A stretch of 55,665 bases of DNA from Colivivens sp963626085 (GTDB lineage: Bacteria > Bacteroidota > Bacteroidia > Bacteroidales > Bacteroidaceae), in contig CAVFVJ010000042.1 in assembly GCA_963626085.1 (NCBI GenBank), positions 1 through 55,665 on the forward strand, given 5' to 3'. Below the pieces are notes generated by a model. It made no database searches. It had not been told where the DNA came from and worked only from the letters and a program-made list of their open reading frames with translations. A program made the translations under genes and the position numbers. Positions 33,001-40,863 of the stretch are shown here, in pieces (the stretch's first letter is position 1; each line of letters opens with the position of its first letter).

Positions 33001-33153
33001 ATAAGGATTAGCTGTACTCTCGAACACGTACCTCTCCTCAGGTGGTGTCTGGGCTGCGGCTTTGTCTGCCGACACTCCGCCCATAGCCACGAGGGCAAAT
33101 GCCAGACCGAACTGTCTGAATGCCCTACTGCTTCTACTCTCTGTCTTTTTCAT
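30064..33153 (-). CDS. Bifunctional GH43-GH10 enzyme (xylosidase/arabinofuranosidase fused to endoxylanase)
   Basis: 1029 residues from MKKTESR at 33153; the longer frame to 33201 would start upstream of the transcription start. A signal peptide ends near DKAAAQ. The N-terminal GH43 domain shows FEDPDNPGKYRIYII, IIDFDPSVFVE and FYEASSIRKVGNKYVMVFSG, and a CBM6-like beta-sandwich follows (FKYFGFGG, YANSTWNGKQIA). An Ig-like linker precedes the C-terminal GH10 domain (~330 residues): MGVAINIGNL, NSITAENDMKPGEIHP, LRGHTLCWHNQ, acid/base Glu in AWDVVNEAISD, and nucleophile in HMTELDIRV. It could cut the xylan backbone and trim side chains or ends. Monocistronic, with its own promoter and terminator. 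Confidence 0.92.
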   Translation of the reverse strand: MKKTESRSSRAFRQFGLAFALVAMGGVSADKAAAQTPPEERYVFESTANPYLPLWEHLPDGEPRVFEDPDNPGKYRIYIIGSHDVRLDSYCGPDIRAWSAPVENLSQWRDEGSLFKYHISGQWDVMYAPDLVEVKGKDGKKAYYLYPHSRGWRRVGMVCKSDRPDGPFTPVNLNADGTALLEGSIIDFDPSVFVEQITDKKDPDYNIGFRAYAFWGYQRSTAMELDQNTMYSIRPGTPLRDYFLPASARYGVVRDPEGTTYPALYEGQNPGEFNFYEASSIRKVGNKYVMVFSGYSGPDYGLGSTNSALRYAYGDSPLGPWRSGGVLVDSRGVVPNEDGTKLITTNSAHNTHGSLQEINGQWYVFYHRPPRGFGNARQSVVAPVTIEWEKKKVADGGTVRITAYDPYAKDGKWTAKASDGTEYTGAEVTSEGFHIFGLDPYRYYSAGYACYMSNPGWMQDSWDVWDNNMDLVGVTNGGIIGFKYFGFGGLKKGSKGIKAFEGAKKGNGTILNLFLTPCTDKAFTVKVMLDGPYANSTWNGKQIATISVPANSSKVSTRFTADVASAVEGLKGKHAIYLIAEGQGNSPLFNLHGIGFSSNTKTVSRSVSPTVSIKVNGKDMSVPTIPMHSTEKNGFCEPTRYEISCTLLPSEVLQVKASASDPSVKVELKQPAENHAAAVVCTYKGFTKTYYIARVDSIDESYGYKDTYKDYFSMGVAINIGNLNDPVQTALILRNFNSITAENDMKPGEIHPAEGVWNWENADRIADFCRKNGIKLRGHTLCWHNQFANWMFTDKDGKDVSKAVFYKRLREHIHTVVNRYKDIVYAWDVVNEAISDGGDNPYRNSRLYKLCGDEFIAKSFKFAREADPKALLFYNDYNAADPVKRDKLFNMVKKMKAAGVPIDGIGMQGHYNIYGPSAQDIDAAITKYSTIVRHIHMTELDIRVNREMGGQLEFSRGEGNMITDEQKAMQEKAYANLFEILRKHKDVVECVTFWNLSDKDTWLGTNNYPLPFGADLKPKKVYSIIRDFK

Positions 33154-33198
33154 ATTATGTCTAAATGTATTGTATGTTGTGTGCGTGATTTTACCTTG

Positions 33199-33206
33199 CA
33201 AAGGTA
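33199..33206 (-). promoter_or_regulatory. -7 box of the GH43-GH10 gene
   Basis: TACCTTTG on the minus strand, about 45 bp upstream of the chosen start at 33153. Confidence 0.6.
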
Positions 33207-33298
33207 TATTTTAATCCGCACACACAGAAACAATTAAACATAAGTGTAAATTTTTGGTTCAAATGTGACAAAGGCAGGTACGTGACTTGTGCTGTAGG

Positions 33299-33964
33299 TC
33301 ACATTGAGGCTTTTCTTGTGTTGTTAATGATGTCCAAGAGTTTGTTGTAGGTGAATCCGCTGAAGTCGGGTATGACGTAGTCACACTTGTCTTTGATTGC
33401 CTCGGCAGGATTGCTTGTGGAAAGTCCTATCGTGAATATCCCGGCAGACATGCCTGCCTGTAGCCCAGTGAATGCGTCTTCAAACACCACACACTCATCG
33501 GGCTGCACTCCAAAAACGGAAGCTCCCTTGAGGTAACAGTCAGGATCGGGTTTGGAGGCACTGAAGTCTTCAGACGTGAGGACACGGTCGAACAGGTCGT
33601 GGAAGTGGGGCATCTGCAGTGCCACGCTGTCCATCTTCTTCATGTTGGAGCTGGTGACCACCGCACACTTCACCCCATGGGTTTTTAGGTCGGTGATGAA
33701 GTCCAGAGCTCCAGGAACAAACGTGTAGGTCATATGCTGTTCCCACTTGTCGAGTTCCCTGGTAAGTTCTTCCCTTACCTGTCTGTCTGGGAAATAGTTG
33801 TCGAATATCTGCACGAGTGTAGTACCTTTTATCTTGTATTCCAGATCTTTGATATCAGGTCGGTATTTACGTGCCATACTGCCCCAGAACTGAGTGTATT
33901 GTCCTTCAGTGTCGAACAATGTGCCGTCGAGGTCGAATAGTGCAGCTTTAATTGTTCTTGTCAT
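33299..33964 (-). CDS. HAD family hydrolase (beta-phosphoglucomutase-like)
   Basis: 221 residues from the Met at 33964 (an upstream Met at 33994 is possible). HAD motifs: AALFDLDGTLFDTEG (motif I), CAVVTSSNMKKMD (motif II), SKPDPDCYL (motif III Lys) and VVFEDAFTGLQAG (motif IV). The helical cap lies between motifs I and II. The motifs place it near beta-phosphoglucomutases and sugar phosphatases; substrate unknown. Last gene of the minus-strand run from 36920. Confidence 0.87.
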   Translation of the reverse strand: MTRTIKAALFDLDGTLFDTEGQYTQFWGSMARKYRPDIKDLEYKIKGTTLVQIFDNYFPDRQVREELTRELDKWEQHMTYTFVPGALDFITDLKTHGVKCAVVTSSNMKKMDSVALQMPHFHDLFDRVLTSEDFSASKPDPDCYLKGASVFGVQPDECVVFEDAFTGLQAGMSAGIFTIGLSTSNPAEAIKDKCDYVIPDFSGFTYNKLLDIINNTRKASM

Positions 33965-34037
33965 GTTGTTTGTCTTTGTTTGTGTAATATCCATAGTATA
34001 ATATAATAAGGTGTTGATATGAACTCATTAGTGTTGC

Positions 34038-34382
34038 CTATTGGAGTCCGCTCAATTCTTTTCCGATGGACTGCAACTCATTGCTGACGAATTTGAGACG
34101 TTCAATGATTTCAAGTTTTTTATTGGGTTGTCCCTTGTCACGCTTGATGGCCTCGCGCGCACCGTCCAGAGTCATTTTGCATTCCTTGACGTAGTGATAC
34201 ACAGTGCGTACAGCGTCGATGTCTTCTTTGGTATACTGGCGGATACCTCTGCCTGCCTTCTTAGGGTGTATGGATGGAAATTCCTTCTCCCAATAGCGTA
34301 GCAGAGTTTCTGTGACTCCCAGAAGCTCTGCTACCTCGCGTATTGAGTAATACAGTTTTAGGTCTTTGTTAGTGTTCAGCAT
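34038..34382 (-). CDS. MerR family transcriptional regulator
   Basis: 114 residues. The N-terminal winged helix is clear: YYSIREVAELLGVTETLLRY, then WEKEFPSIHPKKAGRGIRQY and the start of the dimerisation helix. No C-terminal effector domain and no cysteine cluster for metals are seen. It starts 1 bp after pepD on the same strand. This short type is widespread in Bacteroidetes; targets unknown. Confidence 0.87.
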   Translation of the reverse strand: MLNTNKDLKLYYSIREVAELLGVTETLLRYWEKEFPSIHPKKAGRGIRQYTKEDIDAVRTVYHYVKECKMTLDGAREAIKRDKGQPNKKLEIIERLKFVSNELQSIGKELSGLQ

Positions 34383-34383
34383 A

Positions 34384-35847
34384 TCATGCCTTGACAGGGA
34401 TGTTCTTTATCACTTCCACAACATAGTCATACGACTTGCTTACCGACGGTATGTAACAGCGTTCGTTTGGCGTGTGAGGTGAGCGGAGTGTAGGACCGAT
34501 GGATGCCATGTCCATCTCTGGGTATTTTGGTCCGATGATTCCGCACTCAAGACCAGCATGGACAACCAGTATCTTTGGTCTCTCGCCATACATTCTTTCG
34601 TAGACATCAGACATCTCCTTTACGAACGGACTCTTGGTGTTAGGCAACCATCCGTTGTAGCCGCCCTCGAACTCCACCTTCATTCCAGCCATTGCGAAGC
34701 ACGTGCGTAGGCTGTTGCAGAGATACAGTTTCATGCTGTCCATGCTGCTTCGTGCCAGAATCTGTACACTGGCGTGACCGCCTGTGATGGAAATGATGGC
34801 GAGATTGCTTGATGTCTCCACAATTTCGGGAATGGTGGGTATGTTGCGAAGCACTCCGTCATGGGCGGCAAGAACAGCATCGATGAGGTTTGACTGAATA
34901 TCTGCAGGAATTTTTGTCGCAGGCATGTCGCACGGTATGGCAGAAACAATAATCTCCTCCTTTTCAATGTCGTGGTATTCGTGATTGAAGGTCTTGGCGC
35001 ATTGTCCGACCAATTGCTTGAATTCTTCTTCACAAGCCTTAGATACGATTACCACAGCCTCTCCGTCACGTGGAATGGCATTGCGCATATTACCTCCGTG
35101 CCAGCTACACAACTGTGCTATACCTGTGTTCACTGTCGCAAAGAGGACACGTGCCATCAACTTGTTTGCATTGGCGCGACCTTCGTTGATTTCAAGTCCA
35201 GAATGACCTCCCAATAGACCTTTGATGGTGATGCGGTAGGCTACAGACTCTTGTGTGTCCACGGGCTGTTCCTTATAATCGAGCGTGCAGACAACGTCAA
35301 GTCCACCAGCGCATCCTATGGTTATTTCTCCTTCAGTCTCACTGTCTATATTGAGAAGATATTTGCCCTTGAGCGTTTCGGGAGAGAGGTCGAAAGCACC
35401 ATACATGCCAGTCTCCTCGTCTCTGGTTATGAGTACTTCTATAGCCCCGTGTTCGAGGGTATTGTCTTCGATAATAGCCATGGCTATTGCTACACCCATA
35501 CCATCGTCAGCTCCGAGAGTAGTACCTTTGGCACGTACCCAGTCACCGTCAATCCATGTCTGTATGGGGTCTGTCTCGAAATTATGCGTGCTGTCATTGG
35601 TCTTCTGTGGTACCATGTCCATGTGCGCCTGCAGGATGACTGTCTCACGGTTCTCATAGCCTGGAGTGGCTTTCTTGCGCATTACTACATTGCCAGCGTT
35701 GTCAATGAATGCTTCGTCGCAATGCTGTTTGCCGAACTCAAGCAGGTAATTGGCAACAGCCTCTGTATGTCCAGACGGACGTGGGATTTGTGTAAGCGCA
35801 TAGAAACAATGCCATACGTTCTGAGGTTTCAAGTCTGTTATTTCCAT
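34384..35847 (-). CDS. pepD: Aminoacyl-histidine dipeptidase (Xaa-His dipeptidase, M20)
   Basis: Zinc dipeptidase of 487 residues, normal for PepD. Seen: IPRPSGHTEAVANYLLEFG at the N-terminus, VILQAHMDMVPQK (His/Asp metal ligands), GTTLGADDGMGVAIAMAI (bridging Asp), LITRDEETGMYGAFDL (catalytic Glu) and HAGLECGIIGPKYPEMD near the C-terminus. Cytoplasmic peptide turnover. Upstream is the UPF0104 membrane protein (16 bp), downstream merR. Confidence 0.94.
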   Translation of the reverse strand: MEITDLKPQNVWHCFYALTQIPRPSGHTEAVANYLLEFGKQHCDEAFIDNAGNVVMRKKATPGYENRETVILQAHMDMVPQKTNDSTHNFETDPIQTWIDGDWVRAKGTTLGADDGMGVAIAMAIIEDNTLEHGAIEVLITRDEETGMYGAFDLSPETLKGKYLLNIDSETEGEITIGCAGGLDVVCTLDYKEQPVDTQESVAYRITIKGLLGGHSGLEINEGRANANKLMARVLFATVNTGIAQLCSWHGGNMRNAIPRDGEAVVIVSKACEEEFKQLVGQCAKTFNHEYHDIEKEEIIVSAIPCDMPATKIPADIQSNLIDAVLAAHDGVLRNIPTIPEIVETSSNLAIISITGGHASVQILARSSMDSMKLYLCNSLRTCFAMAGMKVEFEGGYNGWLPNTKSPFVKEMSDVYERMYGERPKILVVHAGLECGIIGPKYPEMDMASIGPTLRSPHTPNERCYIPSVSKSYDYVVEVIKNIPVKA

Positions 35848-35863
35848 AGTCTGTGTTTATTAA

Positions 35864-36877
35864 TTAGTTATTGATTATTGTCTGTGTGCGTTTCGTGCCT
35901 TTTTGTAGGAGCATCATAACGGAATAAATGCCGAGTATGGGCATTAGTGCAGTCTGGATTGCATGGACTATAAGCACGAACGTCTCAGCATCGGCATCTA
36001 CTCTGACACCTGAAAGCAACAGAACGGTCTTCACCGCAAAATGCCATGAACCCATCCCGTTGGGTGTCGGTACGATAACAGCGAAACTACCTACTGTGAA
36101 TGCCACCATTGCGACATCTATACCAAGGTCTCTTGTAAATTCGAAGCAGTAGAAAGTGGTGTAGAAATGTAGGAAATAACTGCCCCATATACCTATTGTG
36201 TATACAGTGAACAGCCATTTATTGCTGACATCCTTCAAAGAGAATACACCCTCTTTGATGCCTTTGGCGAACCTGACAAGTCTAGCGAATATCTCAAAAC
36301 GACGTACAAGTATCCAAAACAGTCCAACGAGAATCAGAACACAGACAGTCATGATGATGTAGCCAAGAGTGTTCATGTGGTTTATCACATCACTACAACT
36401 TGTTCCCGTGACATCAAAGAACCGTGTGAACATATCTATGTGCAGTATAAACACAATGACTGCCATGAGCAACAGCAACAGTGAATCGACCACACGCTCT
36501 GCAACGACCGTGCCTAGAGATTTCGGGAAAGACGTGCCGTCGTACTTGGACAAGACACCACATCTGACCATTTCTCCAGAGCGGGGTATGATGAGGCTTG
36601 TGGTGTATGAGATGAATATTGCGTGGATGCAGTCGGACGTGTTGGGGTACTCGCCCAGCGGAGCTAAGGTCTGCTTCCAACGCAGCCCACGGAATATCTG
36701 CGCTGTAACACCGAACACAAGGGAAAGTGCCATCCACCACCAGTTAGTCCCATTCTTGAGCGTGTCTGCCACTTGATTGAAGTCGAATCCGCGGTACATC
36801 CACCACAAAATGGCAGTGCCAAGTAGTATCGGCAACAAAATGTTCAGTGTGTTTTTGATAATCTTCTGCGAGTTCAA
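35864..36877 (-). CDS. UPF0104 / lysylphosphatidylglycerol synthase TM-region family membrane protein
   Basis: About 337 residues with around eight transmembrane helices and family motifs FRGLRWKQTLAPLGEYP, SYTTSLIIPRSGEMVRC, TVVAERVVDSLLL, FAVIVPTPNGMGSWHFAV and HAIQTALMPILGIYSV. Such proteins are flippase-like; no lysyl transferase domain is present. There is no ATG in a sensible place: the frame is open far back into ksgA on the other strand, so TTG at 36877 is chosen, just before the conserved N-terminus and downstream of the -7 box. First gene of a unit with pepD, merR and probably the HAD gene. Confidence 0.82.
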   Translation of the reverse strand: MNSQKIIKNTLNILLPILLGTAILWWMYRGFDFNQVADTLKNGTNWWWMALSLVFGVTAQIFRGLRWKQTLAPLGEYPNTSDCIHAIFISYTTSLIIPRSGEMVRCGVLSKYDGTSFPKSLGTVVAERVVDSLLLLLMAVIVFILHIDMFTRFFDVTGTSCSDVINHMNTLGYIIMTVCVLILVGLFWILVRRFEIFARLVRFAKGIKEGVFSLKDVSNKWLFTVYTIGIWGSYFLHFYTTFYCFEFTRDLGIDVAMVAFTVGSFAVIVPTPNGMGSWHFAVKTVLLLSGVRVDADAETFVLIVHAIQTALMPILGIYSVMMLLQKGTKRTQTIINN

Positions 36878-36898
36878 TGTGGTGTGATTTTTTTTACT

Positions 36899-36920
36899 TA
36901 CCTTTGCCAATGCAAATTTA
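36899..36920. promoter_or_regulatory. Interlocked divergent promoters (ksgA plus, UPF0104 minus)
   Basis: Plus-strand -7 box TACCTTTG at 36899-36906 (ksgA) and minus-strand -7 box TAAATTTG at 36913-36920 (UPF0104 gene). Each predicted transcription start falls at the edge of the other's box. Confidence 0.6.
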
Positions 36921-36947
36921 TGAAATAAATACGAATGAGAGGATAGG

Positions 36948-37754
36948 ATGAGTGGAGAAATTTCAAAAGTGAGGCCTAAGAAGTTCTTGGGACAACACTT
37001 CCTGACTGATATGGGTGTTGCACAGAGAATCGCGGATACAGTGGATGCGTGTCCCGACATTCCAGTGCTCGAAGTGGGACCGGGCACGGGGGTGCTTACA
37101 CAGTTTCTGCTTGCCAAGGGACGTGAACTGAAAGTCGTGGAGATTGACAGGGAATCTGTGCCTTATCTTCATGAGCACTTCCCGCAGTTGGGCGAAAATG
37201 TAATTGAGGCTGATTTTCTGAAGATGGACTTGCAGTCGGTGTTCGGCAACAGCCCCTTCGTACTCACGGGAAATTATCCATACAACATATCGAGTCAGAT
37301 ATTCTTCAAGATGCTTGAGTACAAAGACTTGATTCCGTGTTGCACCGGTATGATACAGAAGGAGGTAGCAGAACGTATGGCTGCGACTCCAGGTACTAAG
37401 GCGTATGGGGTGTTGAGCGTATTTGTGCAAGCGTGGTATGACGTAGATTATCTCTTTACTGTCAATGAAAATGTGTTCAATCCTCCACCCAAGGTGAAGA
37501 GTGCTGTCGTACGTCTTACGCGTAATGGCAAGACTTCTTTGGGATGTGACGAGAATATGTTCCGGCGAGTGGTGAAAACGGTTTTTGCCATGCGCAGGAA
37601 GATGATGCGCAACGGATTGAAGCAGATAGTAGGTAAGGACTCACCATTGCTTGTTGATGAGGTTCTCAATAAACGACCGGAGCAACTGTCTGTGGAGGAG
37701 TTTGTAACCCTCACTAACAAGGTTACAACTTGTCTACAAGTCCCTGTCGGATAA
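36948..37754 (+). CDS. ksgA: 16S rRNA (adenine1518-N6/adenine1519-N6)-dimethyltransferase
   Basis: Dimethylates two adjacent adenines near the 3' end of 16S rRNA during small-subunit maturation. 268 residues. Seen: RPKKFLGQHFLTD at the N-terminus, VLEVGPGTGVLTQFLL (SAM motif I), VVEIDRESV, IEADFLKMDL, the catalytic motif LTGNYPYNISSQI, MIQKEVAERMAA and VFNPPPKVKSAVVRL. Its 3' end overlaps the convergent small gene by 32 bp. Confidence 0.95.
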   Translation: MSGEISKVRPKKFLGQHFLTDMGVAQRIADTVDACPDIPVLEVGPGTGVLTQFLLAKGRELKVVEIDRESVPYLHEHFPQLGENVIEADFLKMDLQSVFGNSPFVLTGNYPYNISSQIFFKMLEYKDLIPCCTGMIQKEVAERMAATPGTKAYGVLSVFVQAWYDVDYLFTVNENVFNPPPKVKSAVVRLTRNGKTSLGCDENMFRRVVKTVFAMRRKMMRNGLKQIVGKDSPLLVDEVLNKRPEQLSVEEFVTLTNKVTTCLQVPVG

Positions 37755-37971
37755 GTTCTTCTTTAATGATTCCAAGTTGATGGATCATCCCTGAATAGGT
37801 GGGATTGTCCGTGTGGTTTTCGGTCTGTATGATCATACGGTTGACAGTGTACTTTGTGTTTTGTAGTACGATACCATGCCCAATGTCAATCGGACCCTCG
37901 TACTTGAGACCGTTAAACCATTCGAACAGTTCACGTGCCTCTTCTTGACTGTATTCTCTCTTGTATTCCAT
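37723..37971 (-). CDS. Small hypothetical protein, third gene of the surE-lpxB operon
   Basis: 82 residues, soluble, starting MEYKREYSQEEARELFEWF and ending LIRQGLVDKL. I do not recognise it with certainty; the layout (E-LF-WF ... short strand ... helix ... IIKEELI) is reminiscent of the small DUF6965-like proteins of Bacteroidetes. It starts 7 bp after the lpxB stop and its last ten codons overlap the 3' end of ksgA on the other strand. Confidence 0.65.
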   Translation of the reverse strand: MEYKREYSQEEARELFEWFNGLKYEGPIDIGHGIVLQNTKYTVNRMIIQTENHTDNPTYSGMIHQLGIIKEELIRQGLVDKL

Positions 37972-37978
37972 CGTTTGG

Positions 37979-39154
37979 TTATTCGTTTGCTTTGGTTTGT
38001 ATATGCTTTTGGGTGTTGTTCAATAGCTTGATTATCAGATTGGCGGTTCTCTTGGACGCTCCCTTGTTACCAAGAATGGTGTGTAGATTGTCGTAGTCAT
38101 CCAATATAGCTTGTCTCTTGCTTCCTCCCTTAAGAATCACGCCCAGTTCCTTTGCAAGGTTCTCAACATTCATTTGGTCGGCAACCAATTCTGTGACAGC
38201 CTCCCGTCCCACTATTAGATTGACTAGGGAAATGTATTTGACCTTCAGTATATGTTTGCGTAACCAAGAAAAGACTTTTCCGCAGACAATATGGTAACAC
38301 ACCACTTGCGGCACTTTCAGTATTGCCGTCTCAAGTGTTGCTGTGCCCGAAGTGACCACTGCGGCTTCTGCTTGTTGCAAGAGCCTGTATGTGTTGCCGA
38401 AGATGATTTTTACATCAGAATTTTCTGGAACAAATTTATTGTAGTACTCCTCACCGATGCTTTGCACTCCAGCTATGATGAATTGGTATTCCTTGTACCG
38501 CGTCGCCACATTGAGCATTATGGTCAGATTGTCCTTTATCTCCTGCTTTCTGCTTCCTGCCAAGACAGCGATAATCGGTTTGGATGATAGACCGAATGCG
38601 CTGGTAAATTCTTTGACTGTCTCGTTTCCGAAGATGGATGCTTTGAATTCCGCTACCGCATCGACACAAGGATTGCCTACGTAGTGGATGGGGTAGTCGT
38701 GCTTTTTGTAGAAGTCCACTTCAAACGGGAGAATGGAAAACAGTTCGTCCACATCCCTTCTTATGTTTTTTATCCTGTATTCTTTCCATGCCCATATTTT
38801 GGGGGAGATGTAGTAATAGACTGGAATATTAGTGTGCTTCTTAATATATTTTGCGATGTCCAAATTGAATCCTGGATAATCCACCAAGATAAGTACGTTT
38901 GGATTCCACCTAATGATATCTGCTTTACACTTGCGCATGTTCGATAGTATGGTTCCAAGATGAAGTATGACAGGAATAAACCCCATATAAGCGAGTTCCT
39001 TGTAATGCTTCACAAGTGTTCCATCGGCATTGCGCATCAAGTCGCCCCCATAGAACCGAAATTCGGCATGGGAATCATACCTTTTAAGTGATTTCATTAG
39101 GTTGGAGGCGTGCAAGTCACCAGATGCCTCGCCTGCTATCAGGTAGTACTTCAT
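37979..39154 (-). CDS. lpxB: Lipid-A-disaccharide synthase
   Basis: Joins lipid X and UDP-diacylglucosamine to give the lipid A disaccharide (GT19). 391 residues. Seen: YYLIAGEASGDLHASNLM at the N-terminus, FYGGDLM, YMGFIPVI, VLILVDYPGFNLDIAKY, YYYISPKIWAWKEYRIKNI, SILPFEVDFYKKHDYPIHYVG, IAVLAGSRKQEIKDNL and VVTSGTATLETAI. Its ATG overlaps the surE stop by four bases, so the two are translationally coupled. Confidence 0.95.
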   Translation of the reverse strand: MKYYLIAGEASGDLHASNLMKSLKRYDSHAEFRFYGGDLMRNADGTLVKHYKELAYMGFIPVILHLGTILSNMRKCKADIIRWNPNVLILVDYPGFNLDIAKYIKKHTNIPVYYYISPKIWAWKEYRIKNIRRDVDELFSILPFEVDFYKKHDYPIHYVGNPCVDAVAEFKASIFGNETVKEFTSAFGLSSKPIIAVLAGSRKQEIKDNLTIMLNVATRYKEYQFIIAGVQSIGEEYYNKFVPENSDVKIIFGNTYRLLQQAEAAVVTSGTATLETAILKVPQVVCYHIVCGKVFSWLRKHILKVKYISLVNLIVGREAVTELVADQMNVENLAKELGVILKGGSKRQAILDDYDNLHTILGNKGASKRTANLIIKLLNNTQKHIQTKANE

Positions 39155-39930
39155 CCCAGTTCCAGACTTTGTCTCAAATTGTCAAACATCTCGTATGCCG
39201 TAATGTCAATTTTAGTAGGTGTGACTGTTACATATCCCTTGCGTAGCAGTGCACAGTCGGTTTCAGCGTCAAGTGGGTCTATGTTGTTGTAGCTGCCTAC
39301 GAGCCAGTAGTAATCGAACCCTCTGGGGCTGAGTCTTTTCTCCCATTCGTTTTCCCATATTCCGTTGCCCATGGCACACACCTTCAATCCTTTATATTCA
39401 TTCATATCAGGAGCGTTGACATTCAGACATACCCCCTTCGGTAATCCTTTCTCTAGAATAGTACCGATTATTTTACGTATATAGGGGTACATTGGAGTGA
39501 AGTCGGTGTCTGCAAGGTGTGAACAGTGGGAGAACCCTATAGAGGGGATTCCTTTCATGCATCCCTCGATTACAATGCCCATTGTGCCAGAATAATGAAC
39601 ATTGACTGACGAGTTGTCTCCGTGATTGATGCCGCCTAATACCAAATCTGGAGTGCGGTCACATATATTGGTTATTCCCATCTTTGTGCAGTCGCACGGG
39701 GTGCCGCTGCACGAATAGACTGTTAGTCCTGGTTCCGTCCTGATTACGTTGGTGGTTATGATATTGTTGAATGTGACGCATAGGGCGGATCCTGAACGTG
39801 GTCCGTCTGGACCAACTACAACCACGTCCCCAAATTCCCTTGCGATGTCCGTCAAAGTCTTTATGCCTTTAGCTTGATAGCCGTCATCGTTGGAGATGAA
39901 GATGAGCGGACGCTTTTTCACTTGTTCCAT
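39151..39930 (-). CDS. surE: 5'/3'-nucleotidase SurE
   Basis: Metal-dependent nucleotidase of 259 residues. Seen: IFISNDDGYQAKGIKTL (Asp-Asp metal ligands), VVGPDGPRSG, TPCDCTKMGI, PDLVLGGINHGDNSSVNVHY (Asn ligand) and SGTMGIVIEGCMKGIPSIGFS. The surE-lpxB arrangement is common in Bacteroidetes. First gene of a three-gene operon. Confidence 0.94.
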   Translation of the reverse strand: MEQVKKRPLIFISNDDGYQAKGIKTLTDIAREFGDVVVVGPDGPRSGSALCVTFNNIITTNVIRTEPGLTVYSCSGTPCDCTKMGITNICDRTPDLVLGGINHGDNSSVNVHYSGTMGIVIEGCMKGIPSIGFSHCSHLADTDFTPMYPYIRKIIGTILEKGLPKGVCLNVNAPDMNEYKGLKVCAMGNGIWENEWEKRLSPRGFDYYWLVGSYNNIDPLDAETDCALLRKGYVTVTPTKIDITAYEMFDNLRQSLELG

Positions 39931-39960
39931 ACTTTACTTTATAGGTCTACTAATTGAGTG

Positions 39961-39990
39961 CAAATGTAGTGATAATTTTTGTTTGAACAA
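39961..39990 (-). promoter_or_regulatory. Promoter of the surE-lpxB operon
   Basis: Minus strand -7 box TACATTTG (39961-39968) and TTG (39988-39990) with a 19-bp spacer. Confidence 0.6.
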
Positions 39991-40039
39991 GGAAGTTGCA
40001 TAATAAAAAACGCCAACTTGACAGTTGACGTTTCCATTG

Positions 40040-40111
40040 TTGGGATATCGGGACTCGAACCCAAAATAACAGGACCAGAATCTGTTGTGTTGCCAATTAC
40101 ACCATATCCCA
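40040..40111 (-). tRNA. tRNA-Gln (anticodon CUG)
   Basis: 72 nt on the minus strand: acceptor TGGGATA/TATCCCA plus A, D-arm GTGTAATTGGCAACAC, anticodon loop TTCTGGT giving CUG, T-arm with GTTCGAGTC. It complements the UUG-reading tRNA-Gln at 23887. Confidence 0.92.
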
Positions 40112-40159
40112 ATTACACTGGCGCGGGACAAGGGACACGTTCCCCTCCTTTTGCGGCTG

Positions 40160-40190
40160 CAAAGTTAGATGTTTTTGTTGAACTGACAAA
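40160..40190 (-). promoter_or_regulatory. Promoter of tRNA-Gln(CUG)
   Basis: Minus strand -7 box TAACTTTG (40160-40167) and -33 TTTG (40187-40190), 19-bp spacer. The 250 bases from here to the rsfS promoter hold no gene or structure I can support. Confidence 0.65.
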
Positions 40191-40446
40191 ATTATCTCTA
40201 GAAAAAAGAATAATTTTTCGAGTTTTTCCATGTTGAGGGTTCCTCTCCCGTTTCCGCCCGTCTCAATTTGTATGACTGACGGACGTGCGAAAGCCAGATG
40301 TCTTCATCATTCTGCGCAGTATGGCTGTGCGGCATGTAAAACACTCGCAACTGCACTGTTTATGCAGTTATAACGTCCTTATGTTGTCATTTTGAGCGTC
40401 TTGGTGTTTTAACGGTGATGATAGACAAAAATAAATCAGAATTTAT

Positions 40447-40477
40447 TTTGCGCTTCGCATTGTTTGTATTAACTTTG
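40447..40477 (+). promoter_or_regulatory. Promoter of the rsfS-ftsH-cdsA unit
   Basis: -33 TTTG (40447-40450) and -7 box TAACTTTG (40470-40477), 19-bp spacer. Its position fixes the rsfS start at 40499 rather than at the upstream ATG at 40415. Confidence 0.7.
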
Positions 40478-40498
40478 TCGAAAATTTATTTCTTAAGA

Positions 40499-40858
40499 AT
40501 GAAGAGACTTACAAAGGATTTGAAGACAATCGTCGATGGCATTCAAGACAAGAAAGGAGTGAACATACGTGTTGTGGATTTAAAGAAAATCGACGATACG
40601 ATTTGCAATTACCTTGTCATCTGTGAGGGTAACACTCCTACTCAAGTGTATGCCATAGCGGAGTCCGTCGGTGACAGCCTGAGAGAGAAGAGAGGTTTGC
40701 GCCCTCTAGCTGTAGACGGACAGAACAATAGCCAGTGGATAGCCATGGACTATGCGGACATCGTTGTGCACGTGTTCGTTCCCGAATATCGCCACTTCTA
40801 TGATTTGGATCATCTGTGGGAAGACGCAGACTGTACTGACATACCCAATCTTGACTAA
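40499..40858 (+). CDS. rsfS: Ribosome silencing factor
   Basis: RsfS (Iojap/YbeB) binds L14 on the large subunit and blocks subunit joining in slow growth. 119 residues. Seen: VVDLKKIDDTICNYLVICEG (start of the Iojap domain), TPTQVYAIAESVGDSLREK, QWIAMDYADIVVHVF and the C-terminal YYDLDHLW-like FYDLDHLWEDA. Precedes ftsH by 5 bp, the usual Bacteroidetes order. Confidence 0.94.
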   Translation: MKRLTKDLKTIVDGIQDKKGVNIRVVDLKKIDDTICNYLVICEGNTPTQVYAIAESVGDSLREKRGLRPLAVDGQNNSQWIAMDYADIVVHVFVPEYRHFYDLDHLWEDADCTDIPNLD

Positions 40859-40863
40859 TATTT

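Noticed and set aside
36878..37117. An N-terminal extension of the UPF0104 protein reaching into ksgA
   Set aside because: It would be antisense to the start of ksgA and upstream of its own -7 box; the family's N-terminus begins at about 36877.
40112..40446. A possible regulatory RNA between tRNA-Gln and rsfS
   Set aside because: Short self-complementary stretches exist, but there is no convincing promoter-terminator pair and no recognisable structure.
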